NCBI GenBank assembly: GCA_937873805.1
Contig: CALMWO010000514.1
Location: 1 to 10,276 of the forward strand
Direction: 5' to 3'
From: an uncultured Hyphomonadaceae bacterium
Lineage (GTDB): Bacteria > Pseudomonadota > Alphaproteobacteria > Caulobacterales > Hyphomonadaceae
Length of the DNA stretch: 10,276 nt
This document shows positions 1 through 6,975 of this stretch, piece after piece (within the stretch, counting starts at the first letter, position 1; every line of letters begins with the position of its first letter). The notes under the pieces were generated by a model, which saw only the letters and a list, made by a program, of their open reading frames with translations, did no database searches and had not been told where the DNA came from. The position numbers and the translations under genes are program-made.

Positions 1-201
1 ATTCTCCTTGCCGGGGTGCGAGAATGTCTTCGGCTCACCCTTGGTCCATCGAAAACCCGCGACCGGCATCAGCATGAACATGTTCGGCGCGCCGCCCGTG
101 ATGTGCTGGCACGCGCGGCAATGGCATTGCGCTTTCAGGATAGGCTCGCCCACCGCTTCGTAGCGCACCGCACCACAATAACATCCGCCCTCGAGTTTCA
201 T
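1..201 (-). CDS. GFA/CENP-V family zinc-binding protein (N-terminal 67 residues, cut by window edge)
   Basis: Read from the ATG at 201-199, this frame stays open to base 1 and gives 67 residues. The N-terminus has the GFA/CENP-V pattern: GGCYCGAVRYE with a CxC pair (C7, C9), then QCHCRACQ with C26, C28 and C31, followed by TGG. In this family these cysteines bind structural and catalytic zinc. The name comes from glutathione-dependent formaldehyde-activating enzyme, but most members have no proven substrate, so a specific reaction should not be assumed. The start is well supported by a near-perfect Shine-Dalgarno 8 bases upstream (210-215). The gene is divergent from the channel gene at 329, and the shared intergenic region contains a perfect palindrome. 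The C-terminal part lies outside the window, so intactness cannot be judged. Confidence 0.88.
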   Translation of the reverse strand, partial: MKLEGGCYCGAVRYEAVGEPILKAQCHCRACQHITGGAPNMFMLMPVAGFRWTKGEPKTFSHPGKEN

Positions 202-209
202 CAGTGATC

Positions 210-215
210 CCTCCT
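210..215 (-). promoter_or_regulatory. Shine-Dalgarno site of the GFA gene
   Basis: On the minus strand this reads AGGAGG, ending 8 bases before the ATG at 201. It is the strongest ribosome-binding site in the window and fixes the start of the GFA-family gene. Confidence 0.8.
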
Positions 216-236
216 CGGATGCGTCATAAAACACGC

Positions 237-252
237 GCGCATGTACATGCGC
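237..252. promoter_or_regulatory. perfect 16-base palindrome, candidate operator
   Basis: GCGCATGTACATGCGC is its own exact reverse complement. It lies in the 127-base gap between two divergent genes, 35 bases from the GFA start and 76 bases from the channel start. The symmetry and position suit a binding site for a dimeric repressor or activator serving one or both genes. No regulator gene is adjacent in the window, and I did not find clear -35/-10 boxes to place it against, so the role is inferred. Confidence 0.4.
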
Positions 253-315
253 CAGAGATATCACTCGCCCTTGCCTTCACGCGCGACACTCACCATCAAG
301 GTCGGCTCAGCGTTT

Positions 316-320
316 GGGGA
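316..320 (+). promoter_or_regulatory. ribosome-binding site deciding the channel gene start
   Basis: GGGGA lies 8 bases before the ATG at 329. The alternative in-frame TTG at 314 would overlap this site, which is why the ATG is preferred and the signal peptide begins MQTVLRFL. Confidence 0.6.
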
Positions 321-328
321 TTTCCGTG

Positions 329-1354
329 ATGCAGACCGTGCTGCGTTTCCTGACTGTCATGATGGCAGCCGTGTTCTGCCTCGCCCCGATGGCCAGCGCG
401 CAGGATCCCGCACCTCCAGCTCCGGCCGCGTCAGCGCCTGCTGAAGTGAAAGTCGGGATGTACATCAACGACATCCAGTCGATCGACCTGCACAGCTACT
501 CCTTCGTTGCCGACGTCTATCTCTGGTTCCGCGATACGGACGCGCAGATCGTTCCGGGGTCGACGTTCGAATGGATGAACATGTTCGCGCCCGACGACCA
601 CGTTCAGACCGACATCTATCCCGAGCCCGTGAACCAGCCAGATGGCACGCAATACCAGGTGTTCCGCCATCAAGGCCCCTTCGCCGCGAAGTTCTCGGTG
701 AAGACCTATCCCTTCGACGCCCACGATCTCACGATCGAAATCGAAGACCAGGAATGGAATGCGTCGCGCCTCGTCTACGTCGTCGATCAGGTGACGATGA
801 ACCCGGAGATCGAACTCCCCGGCTTCGTCATCGGCCAGCCAAAGCTCGAAGTCCGCAATCGCCCCTACCCCACGAACTTCGGCGACACGACGATGAGCCA
901 GCCCGAAACATACTCTCGTGCGATCGTGTCGATCCCGATTTCCCGGCCCGTCGTCTCCGGCGTCACGAAATCCCTGCTCCCGGTCTTTATCGTGGTGCTC
1001 GTCGCCGCCGCCGCCCTGCTGCTGAAGCCGGAACATATCGAAGCCCGCGTCGGTCTTTCGATCACCGCGCTTCTTACCCTCGTGGCCCTGCAGTTCAGCG
1101 CCCAGGCCGCCCTGCCGGATGTCGGCTACCTCCTGATGTTGGACCAGATCTACCTCGCCTCGTATGGCTTCGTGCTTCTGGTCGTGGCCCTGCTGGTGAT
1201 GACCACCGGCAATGCGGAAGAAGAAAAACAGCTCGCCGCAGCCCATTCCCTCGCCAAGGGCGGCACAGGCACAGCCTTCCTGTCGATCCTGCTCTATGCG
1301 GGGGTGATCGGGCTCATTCTCTGGCTCAACCTCTCCGCGCCAGACGCAGCCTGA
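329..1354 (+). CDS. prokaryotic pentameric ligand-gated ion channel (Cys-loop receptor superfamily homologue)
   Basis: A 341-residue protein with a Sec signal peptide (residues 1-24, cleavage after ASA) and a proline/alanine-rich linker. A beta-rich extracellular domain (about 40-205) contains the superfamily Pro-loop motif YPFD at 127-130. Four membrane segments follow at about 214-232, 239-259, 270-292 and 314-334. As in GLIC and ELIC, the Cys-loop cysteines are absent and the M3-M4 loop is short (about 20 residues). Aligning M2 to GLIC by eye puts E238 at -2', R240 at 0', T246 at 6' and L249 at the 9' gate; the glutamate ring suggests cation selectivity (inference). The ligand-binding face would be periplasmic. 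ATG 329 is chosen over an in-frame TTG at 314 because GGGGA at 316-320 is spaced for it. A same-strand secreted-protein block follows. The ligand is unknown. Confidence 0.85.
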   Translation: MQTVLRFLTVMMAAVFCLAPMASAQDPAPPAPAASAPAEVKVGMYINDIQSIDLHSYSFVADVYLWFRDTDAQIVPGSTFEWMNMFAPDDHVQTDIYPEPVNQPDGTQYQVFRHQGPFAAKFSVKTYPFDAHDLTIEIEDQEWNASRLVYVVDQVTMNPEIELPGFVIGQPKLEVRNRPYPTNFGDTTMSQPETYSRAIVSIPISRPVVSGVTKSLLPVFIVVLVAAAALLLKPEHIEARVGLSITALLTLVALQFSAQAALPDVGYLLMLDQIYLASYGFVLLVVALLVMTTGNAEEEKQLAAAHSLAKGGTGTAFLSILLYAGVIGLILWLNLSAPDAA

Positions 1355-1489
1355 CGGCGTCCAGACTTAAAACGAACCCCACTAATCCCTCTTTCGCCCC
1401 AATTCGCGCCGTGGCGCGGCCATGATCGGCTGCGACAAGTTGTGCATCGCGGGACCAACGACCTGACCCCGCGGGAAAGGGGACTGGCC

Positions 1490-1684
1490 GTGAAGACATC
1501 AATCCGCCTCGCCCTCACCTCGCTTCTCGTGTGCGGCATCACGTTCGCCGCTTCGGGCGCGCCCCTTCCCTTCATGCCGAAACCGCAGACGGCCAGCGCC
1601 ACGCTCGACGCTCCGCTTCCGCCGGCCGAAGCGACCTCAGGTCCCGTCGTTGAAACCGCGCTCGCGAGTTTCACCCGGCAATAG
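1490..1684 (+). CDS. small secreted protein of unknown function (64 residues)
   Basis: The start is a GTG at 1490 preceded by AAGGGGA (1477-1483, spacing 6). The product begins with a basic N-terminus (MKTSIRL) and a hydrophobic core ending in ASG-AP, a plausible Sec signal peptide with cleavage near residue 25. This leaves a mature chain of about 40 residues that is rich in proline and alanine and has no cysteine. I recognise no family. A longer in-frame GTG at 1442 exists, but it has no good ribosome site and would bury the signal peptide. The VWA gene starts 38 bases after the stop on the same strand, so the two are probably co-transcribed. The reading frame could still be fortuitous; the signal peptide and ribosome site are the case for it. 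Confidence 0.5.
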   Translation: MKTSIRLALTSLLVCGITFAASGAPLPFMPKPQTASATLDAPLPPAEATSGPVVETALASFTRQ

Positions 1685-1722
1685 CGTCCGCGTTTCGCCA
1701 TCAACACTATTGGGGACCAGTC

Positions 1723-2484
1723 ATGAAAACCCGCACAGCCATCGCCGCCATCCTGGCTCTCGCCACGGCCGGCGCAATCACCACCACGGCAGCCTTCGCC
1801 AAACCGCCGCGCGCTCCGGCGATCCATTCCTACATCCTGCTTGACCGCACCGGCTCGATGGAGCCGATCTGGTCTGAAGCCCTCTCATCGGTGAACGCCT
1901 ATGCTGACGGCCTCGCCTCGCTCGATGGCGGTCCGCGCGTTGACGCCGACATCACGCTTGCCGCTTTCGATGCGCAGGATGGCCTGCAGTTCGACGTGTT
2001 GCGCAAGGATATCGACGCCAGCGACTGGCGCGATGTGACCAATAACGAAATCTCTCCGCGCGGGATGACGCCTCTCTATGACGCGATCGGCCGCATGGTC
2101 TCGCTTGCTGAGAAAGACAGGCCGGAGAAAGCCGTCATCGTCATCATGACTGATGGCGAGGAAAACTCGTCCACCGAAATGACCAAGAAATCCGCCAAGG
2201 CCGCGCTCGACCGTGTTCGCGCCAAGGGGTGGGAAGTCGTCTTCCTCGGCACCGAGTTCTCGAACTTCGACGATGCAGAGGGTGTCGGCCAGACCGCCTC
2301 GCGCAACATGGCCGTCTCGAAAGACCAGCTTTCCGACTCGATGAACCGTCTCGCGCAGAAGTCGAAGGACTATGCCTCGGGCGCCGCGCCATCGGTTGAA
2401 TGGAATGCCGAAGATCGCGCCGCTGCGAAGGAAGAAGAAGTCAAAGAGCGCAACAACACCCCGCTGCAACGCGGCAACCCATAG
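1723..2484 (+). CDS. secreted von Willebrand factor type A (VWA) domain protein
   Basis: A 253-residue protein with a signal peptide (about 1-26, ending AFA) and one VWA domain (about 34-215). The metal-ion-dependent adhesion site is complete by eye: DRTGS at 41-45 (DxTxS, the variant form of DxSxS), T116 in GMTPLYDA, and D144 in the TDGEE loop after strand VIVIM. Such domains bind proteins or other ligands through a coordinated Mg2+ or Mn2+. The C-terminal tail (about 216-253) is charged and probably disordered. With no lipobox or membrane anchor, it should be free in the periplasm or outside. The ATG has GGGGA at 1712-1716, 6 bases upstream. It follows the small secreted protein closely and ends 65 bases before a strong terminator, so it is probably the last gene of its transcript. 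The binding partner is unknown. Confidence 0.85.
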   Translation: MKTRTAIAAILALATAGAITTTAAFAKPPRAPAIHSYILLDRTGSMEPIWSEALSSVNAYADGLASLDGGPRVDADITLAAFDAQDGLQFDVLRKDIDASDWRDVTNNEISPRGMTPLYDAIGRMVSLAEKDRPEKAVIVIMTDGEENSSTEMTKKSAKAALDRVRAKGWEVVFLGTEFSNFDDAEGVGQTASRNMAVSKDQLSDSMNRLAQKSKDYASGAAPSVEWNAEDRAAAKEEEVKERNNTPLQRGNP

Positions 2485-2493
2485 AGGTCTACT

Positions 2494-2509
2494 GGCGTCG
2501 GGGGACGCC
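2494..2509 (+). other. short GC hairpin downstream of the VWA gene
   Basis: GGCGTC and GACGCC are exact complements separated by GGGG. The hairpin lies 10 bases after the VWA stop codon and ahead of the main terminator. There is no T-run, so on its own it is not an intrinsic terminator; it may pause polymerase or protect the 3' end. Confidence 0.3.
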
Positions 2510-2549
2510 GCGGGTCCGCTTCACCTGCAACGGCAAGGCAGGATCCAGG

Positions 2550-2592
2550 TTCGGCCAGTGGCGATTTCTCCCCGCCGCTGGCCGAATTTTTT
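2550..2592 (+). terminator. strong Rho-independent terminator after the VWA gene
   Basis: The arms 2550-2563 and 2573-2586 form a 14-base-pair stem: nine perfect pairs (TTCGGCCAG with CTGGCCGAA), one T-G wobble, then GGCG with CGCC. The loop is 9 bases and six T residues follow at 2587-2592. This is a textbook intrinsic terminator on the plus strand. It separates the channel/VWA block from the lipoprotein gene at 2676, implying that the lipoprotein has its own promoter in 2593-2663. Confidence 0.9.
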
Positions 2593-2675
2593 GCGGAACG
2601 CGTTTGCTCGCCGCCTATTGAGTTTGCACCCGGCTTGATGACGGATGGCGCCGGGAACGACCCGAGGGGAATTAC

Positions 2676-3296
2676 ATGAAAGCCCGTTTTGCAATCGCCG
2701 CTTCGCTGCTTGCACTCGCCGGCTGTCAGCCGCCAGCCGAAATAGCGAAGCCAGTCGAAGGCACGTCCCCAACGCCCGTGGATACTGCCGCCACGGACGG
2801 CTGCAATGTCAGCGTCGAGAAAGCGTGGATCGATCAGGAGACGCCGGTCCGCCGCTACACAGCGCACGCCTCCGTTCTCGGCCCGACATGCGATCAGGGC
2901 GTGGCTGTCCTTGTCATCAGGCAACGCGAAGGCACGCCGATCTACACCTGGTCCGGCCTGACCACCTATCTCTTCGGTCTCAAGGATGCGCACGACCCCG
3001 CCGCGATGAAAGCAGCGCTGACGGACTGGATTGATCAGGGCAACGTCATGAACAACACGACGGACAGGCTGCCGCCGTGGGAAGAAACCGATGGCCAGCC
3101 CAAGCGCTCGGAATTCCCGTTCATGCCCGAAAGCTGGTTCGACAAGGCGGCGTGGGATGCGCTGAAAGCCGAGAAGCTCGACATGTTCTGCTTCCCGCAG
3201 GGCGGCGAGAGCACGAAGTGCGCAGTTCTGCGCCAAGGCGCGGCCGATCAGCCAACTTCAATGGAAGACATCGGCCTGCAGCTTTTTCCCGGCTGA
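2676..3296 (+). CDS. lipoprotein of unknown function
   Basis: A 206-residue protein with a lipoprotein signal: a basic N-terminus, a hydrophobic stretch and lipobox LAGC with C17 as the lipidated cysteine. A short linker rich in proline and threonine follows (about 18-40). The mature domain contains four further cysteines (C43, C72, C172, C182), which could form two disulfides in the periplasm. It also has many tryptophan and aromatic residues and an acidic, proline-containing middle (RLPPWEETDG, 131-140). I recognise no family. The start is supported by GAGGGGA at 2664-2670, spacing 5. It follows a strong terminator, so it is probably monocistronic. Its stop codon lies 3 bases from the stop of the convergent DUF3574 lipoprotein gene. 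Confidence 0.8.
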   Translation: MKARFAIAASLLALAGCQPPAEIAKPVEGTSPTPVDTAATDGCNVSVEKAWIDQETPVRRYTAHASVLGPTCDQGVAVLVIRQREGTPIYTWSGLTTYLFGLKDAHDPAAMKAALTDWIDQGNVMNNTTDRLPPWEETDGQPKRSEFPFMPESWFDKAAWDALKAEKLDMFCFPQGGESTKCAVLRQGAADQPTSMEDIGLQLFPG

Positions 3297-3299
3297 CGC

Positions 3300-3722
3300 C
3301 TAGAAATCCGCGCACGTCGTCCGGTCGGTCCGCAGCACCGCGTCCTGCGTGAACGCCTTGATGTAGGCGTCGCGGATCGCCTCGATATCGGCGGAGGCAG
3401 CCGCGCTCCCATCGTGAAAGCGGATCAGCACGCGCGAAGGCTCCCGCTCGGTGATCTTGCGCTGTTCAGAGAACCACAGTCCCTGCCCCTCAAGGACGGT
3501 GAAACCCTCTTTCCAGCGGGTGGCGACTTCCTTTTCGACGAACTCCCCGAATTCAAACCGCGACACCGATCCGCCGGGCCGGGCCATGCCAAGGAACAGC
3601 ATGGTTTCCACCATCGGCTCGCCAAACTGGCAGGCGGCAACCGGTCCAACCGTTTGGGCCCCAGGGATGCCGGCACAGCCTGTTGTAGCGAGCAGGGCCG
3701 CAAGGGCGAGCAGATGGCGCAT
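3300..3722 (-). CDS. DUF3574 family lipoprotein
   Basis: A 140-residue product from the ATG at 3722. It begins with a lipoprotein-type signal (MRHLLALAALLATTGC, C16 the likely lipidated cysteine; threonine at -3 is a slightly unusual lipobox). The rest matches my memory of the DUF3574 pattern: ETMLFLGMARPGG (39-51), a charged helix with F.EFVEKEVATRW, FTVLEGQGLW (74-83), REPSRVLIRF (93-102), then IEAIRDAYIKAF (113-124) and a final QDAVL. C31 and C137 could pair. No function is established for the family. An upstream in-frame ATG at 3785 is rejected because it would put 21 polar residues before the signal and sits downstream-adjacent to the putative promoter. GGAG lies 9 bases before the chosen start. 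The gene is divergent from typA. Confidence 0.78.
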   Translation of the reverse strand: MRHLLALAALLATTGCAGIPGAQTVGPVAACQFGEPMVETMLFLGMARPGGSVSRFEFGEFVEKEVATRWKEGFTVLEGQGLWFSEQRKITEREPSRVLIRFHDGSAAASADIEAIRDAYIKAFTQDAVLRTDRTTCADF

Positions 3723-3774
3723 GACTTCCCGCTCCGTAAACCAGCCCGCCCCAGCCCTCCGGGCGCGTAAGTTG

Positions 3775-3802
3775 AGCATAATCAACGCGATTAGGGTCCC
3801 AA
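3775..3802 (-). promoter_or_regulatory. candidate sigma-70 promoter of the DUF3574 gene
   Basis: On the minus strand TTGGGA (3802-3797) and TATGCT (3780-3775) are separated by 16 bases, each matching the consensus at four of six positions. The -10 box lies 52 bases upstream of the ATG at 3722. This is a visual match only; GC-rich alphaproteobacteria have loose promoters. Confidence 0.35.
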
Positions 3803-3924
3803 AACAGCCCCTGTAGCGGGTATTTCGGCCCGGAACCCGGTGCGGCGCCTCAGGTGCTCGCTTTATTCACAAAACACGGGTATTGCGGCGCACAATTCAG
3901 ACCTCCCCCGGCAAAGAACCCGTC

Positions 3925-5745
<1,821 letters not shown>

Positions 5746-5747
5746 AC

Positions 5748-6092
5748 TTGGCGGACACGCTCCCGCCCTGCCCAGCCTGCAGCTCCGCCCTCACCTATGA
5801 GGACGGAGCAATGCTGGTCTGCCCTGAATGCGCACACGAATGGTCGCCGACGGCCCCGTCTGCGACCGAGACGGCGCGCGTCTACAAGGACGCCAACGGC
5901 AATGTGCTCGCAGATGGCGATACCGTCACCGTCATCAAGGACCTCAAGCTGCGCGGCGGCTCAGGCGTCGTGAAGCAGGGAACGAAGGTCAAGAATATCC
6001 GGCTGGTCGATGAAGACCACGACATCGATTGCAAGATCGAAGGCTTCGGCCCGATGAAGCTCAAATCCGAATACGTGAAGAAGCAGGCCTAG
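5748..6092 (+). CDS. yjdM: zinc-ribbon protein YjdM (PhnA family)
   Basis: A 114-residue protein closely resembling E. coli YjdM (formerly PhnA). It has an N-terminal zinc ribbon with C8-P-A-C11 and C25-P-E-C28, then the conserved YKDANGNVLADGD, VTVIKDLK and VKNIRLV blocks, ending in DIDCKIEGFGPMKLKSEYVKK. The old link to phosphonate use rests on genome position in E. coli and is not a proven activity; no phn genes occur here. The start is inferred to be the TTG at 5748, the only one giving the standard N-terminus. It lies 2 bases after the typA stop, and no convincing Shine-Dalgarno precedes it, so translation is probably coupled to typA. The pairing with typA may only reflect read-through transcription. 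Confidence 0.93.
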   Translation: MADTLPPCPACSSALTYEDGAMLVCPECAHEWSPTAPSATETARVYKDANGNVLADGDTVTVIKDLKLRGGSGVVKQGTKVKNIRLVDEDHDIDCKIEGFGPMKLKSEYVKKQA

Positions 6093-6187
6093 GCCCGCTC
6101 GTCCTTCGGCGACCCCATCACGATATAGCTGGTGATCGACGCCACCTCAGGCGCCTGCCCCAGCACCAATGCAGCTGCGCCGCTTCC
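6089..6187 (-). pseudogene. possible 3' remnant of an Lrp/AsnC-type regulator gene
   Basis: The minus-strand frame ending in TAG at 6091-6089 is open only back to the stop at 6190-6188. It encodes a tail containing LGQAPEVASITSYIVM and ending GSPKDERA. Its alternating hydrophobic pattern resembles the last strand of the Lrp/AsnC ligand-binding domain (as in Lrp, where PGV is followed by SS.A.KE), but that resemblance is weak and from memory. There is no plausible full-length start, so if it is genic it is a fragment. Support comes mainly from position: it sits back to back with an exporter fragment of the LysE family, and LysE-type genes are commonly divergent from such regulators. It could also be chance open frame. 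Its stop overlaps that of yjdM. Confidence 0.3.
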
Positions 6188-6285
6188 TCAGCGATCCACT
6201 CAAACTGCGCATCTTCAATGTGGCGATGGCGGTCGTTCTGGTCGCGACGCTTTATCCGGTCGTGTTCGGACCGGCCTCGCACTAA
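6169..6285 (+). pseudogene. 3' remnant of a LysE/RhtB-family amino acid exporter
   Basis: The frame from ATG 6169 encodes 38 residues: LRRFLSDPLKLRIFN, then a hydrophobic helix (VAMAVVLVATLYPVV), then FGPASH and stop. This closely resembles the final membrane helix of LysE-family exporters of the YfiK/EamB type, in which an RRFLSDP-like stretch precedes the last helix and a YPV-like end. The roughly 165 residues that should come before are missing: upstream the frame reads proline/alanine-rich sequence and then a stop at 6133-6135. No ribosome site precedes the ATG. I read it as the tail left after a deletion. A genuine single-helix small protein is possible but less likely. Confidence 0.6.
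6256..6274. other. hairpin inside the exporter remnant
   Basis: CCGGTC (6256-6261) and GACCGG (6269-6274) form a 6-base-pair stem with a 7-base loop. It lies 32 bases beyond the pyrophosphatase stop codon on the minus strand and near the end of the exporter remnant on the plus strand. No T-run follows on either side, so it is at most a weak transcript end signal. Confidence 0.2.
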
Positions 6286-6305
6286 CCCGCCCGCTTTCCC
6301 GAAGC

Positions 6306-6842
6306 CTACTTCTTCGTTGCCTTGGCGCGCTCGATCGATTCGACGATCAGCTCGCGCGCGCGCTCCGGTCCGTGCAGGCCTTCGATCTTCACCCACTTGC
6401 CGGGTTCCAGATCCTTGTAGTGTTCGAAGAAGTGGACGATGCGCTCGACGACGATTTCGGGAAGATCGTTGTAGTGTTTGACCTTCTCGTAATAGCGCGT
6501 GAGCTTGGGGTGCGGCACGGCGAGGATCTTCTCGTCCTGGCCCTTGTCGTCCGTCATCATCAGCACGCCAACCGGCACGACGCGCACGACGCAGCCCGGC
6601 ACAAGGGCGCGGTTGCCGACCACCATCACGTCAATCGGATCGCCATCCAGGGACAGGGTATGGGGAACGAAACCGTAGTTACACGGATAGCGCATCGGCG
6701 TGTACAGGAAGCGGTCGACAAACATGGCGCCTGACGCCTTGTCGATCTCGTACTTGATCGGTTCGCCGCCCAGCGGCACCTCGATGACGACGTTTACGTC
6801 TTCGGGGGGATTGGGTCCGATCGAGATCTTGGAGAGGTCCAT
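6306..6842 (-). CDS. ppa: inorganic pyrophosphatase (family I, soluble)
   Basis: A 178-residue cytoplasmic enzyme that hydrolyses pyrophosphate to two phosphates, pulling DNA, RNA, protein and activated-intermediate synthesis forward. It has the normal length for bacterial family I enzymes. The signature DGDPIDVMV carries the metal ligands D66, D68 and D71. Other conserved positions visible are E21, K30 and E32 in IEVPLGGEPIKYEID, R44, and Y56 in YPCNYGFVP. Later conserved blocks are the DDKGQDEKI region and HFFEHYKDLEPGKWVKIEG. The ATG at 6842 gives the standard start near MDLSKISIG; AGGA lies 7 bases before it. An in-frame extension to 7016 would run into the kinase gene and is rejected. 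The kinase gene lies upstream on the same strand with a 133-base gap, so ppa probably has its own promoter. Confidence 0.96.
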   Translation of the reverse strand: MDLSKISIGPNPPEDVNVVIEVPLGGEPIKYEIDKASGAMFVDRFLYTPMRYPCNYGFVPHTLSLDGDPIDVMVVGNRALVPGCVVRVVPVGVLMMTDDKGQDEKILAVPHPKLTRYYEKVKHYNDLPEIVVERIVHFFEHYKDLEPGKWVKIEGLHGPERARELIVESIERAKATKK

Positions 6843-6895
6843 CGTTTCGTCCTGGGTCCGTCTGGGAAGAGGCGCGTTATTACGCTGCGGCGCCT

Positions 6896-6923
6896 GCAAT
6901 ATCGAGGCCTCGTACAATCGCAA
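6896..6923 (-). promoter_or_regulatory. weak candidate promoter of ppa
   Basis: On the minus strand TTGCGA (6923-6918) and TATTGC (6901-6896) are separated by 16 bases. The -10 box matches the consensus poorly. A GGTTAACC palindrome (6924-6931) abuts the -35 box. Placement in the kinase-ppa gap, 54 bases before the ATG, is sensible, but the match is visual and weak. Confidence 0.22.
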
Positions 6924-6975
6924 GGTTAACCAGCAGTCCGCGCCGAAATTACGCGCCCCCGGCCCCTGGCGACGC

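Noticed and set aside
431..1246. Long minus-strand open frame (about 271 codons) opposite the channel gene
   Set aside because: Its translation is low-complexity, rich in His, Asp, Gly and Arg, with no domain; it mirrors the codon bias of the channel gene on the other strand.
1405..1418. CGCGCC-GT-GGCGCG short inverted repeat before the small secreted protein gene
   Set aside because: A 2-base loop cannot form a hairpin, and short GC dyads are common at this base composition; not persuasive as an operator alone.
2370..3236. Minus-strand open frame (about 288 codons) spanning the VWA end, the terminator and the lipoprotein
   Set aside because: It crosses a strong intrinsic terminator and two well-supported plus-strand genes and has no recognisable domain or ribosome site.
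3803..3924. Structured leader or clear promoter for typA
   Set aside because: Only short imperfect GC stems were seen and no convincing -35/-10 pair; nothing could be supported in this stretch.
6086..6095. GGCCTAGGCC palindrome at the yjdM stop codon
   Set aside because: Ten bases, overlapping a coding end; too short and GC-rich to claim as a site.
6132..6734. Plus-strand open frame (about 200 codons) over the exporter remnant and ppa
   Set aside because: Most of it is antisense to pyrophosphatase and its translation has no family resemblance.
6924..6931. GGTTAACC near the ppa promoter and GGTTAA near the receiver promoter as CtrA sites
   Set aside because: The CtrA consensus needs TTAA-N7-TTAA; only half-sites are present at both places.
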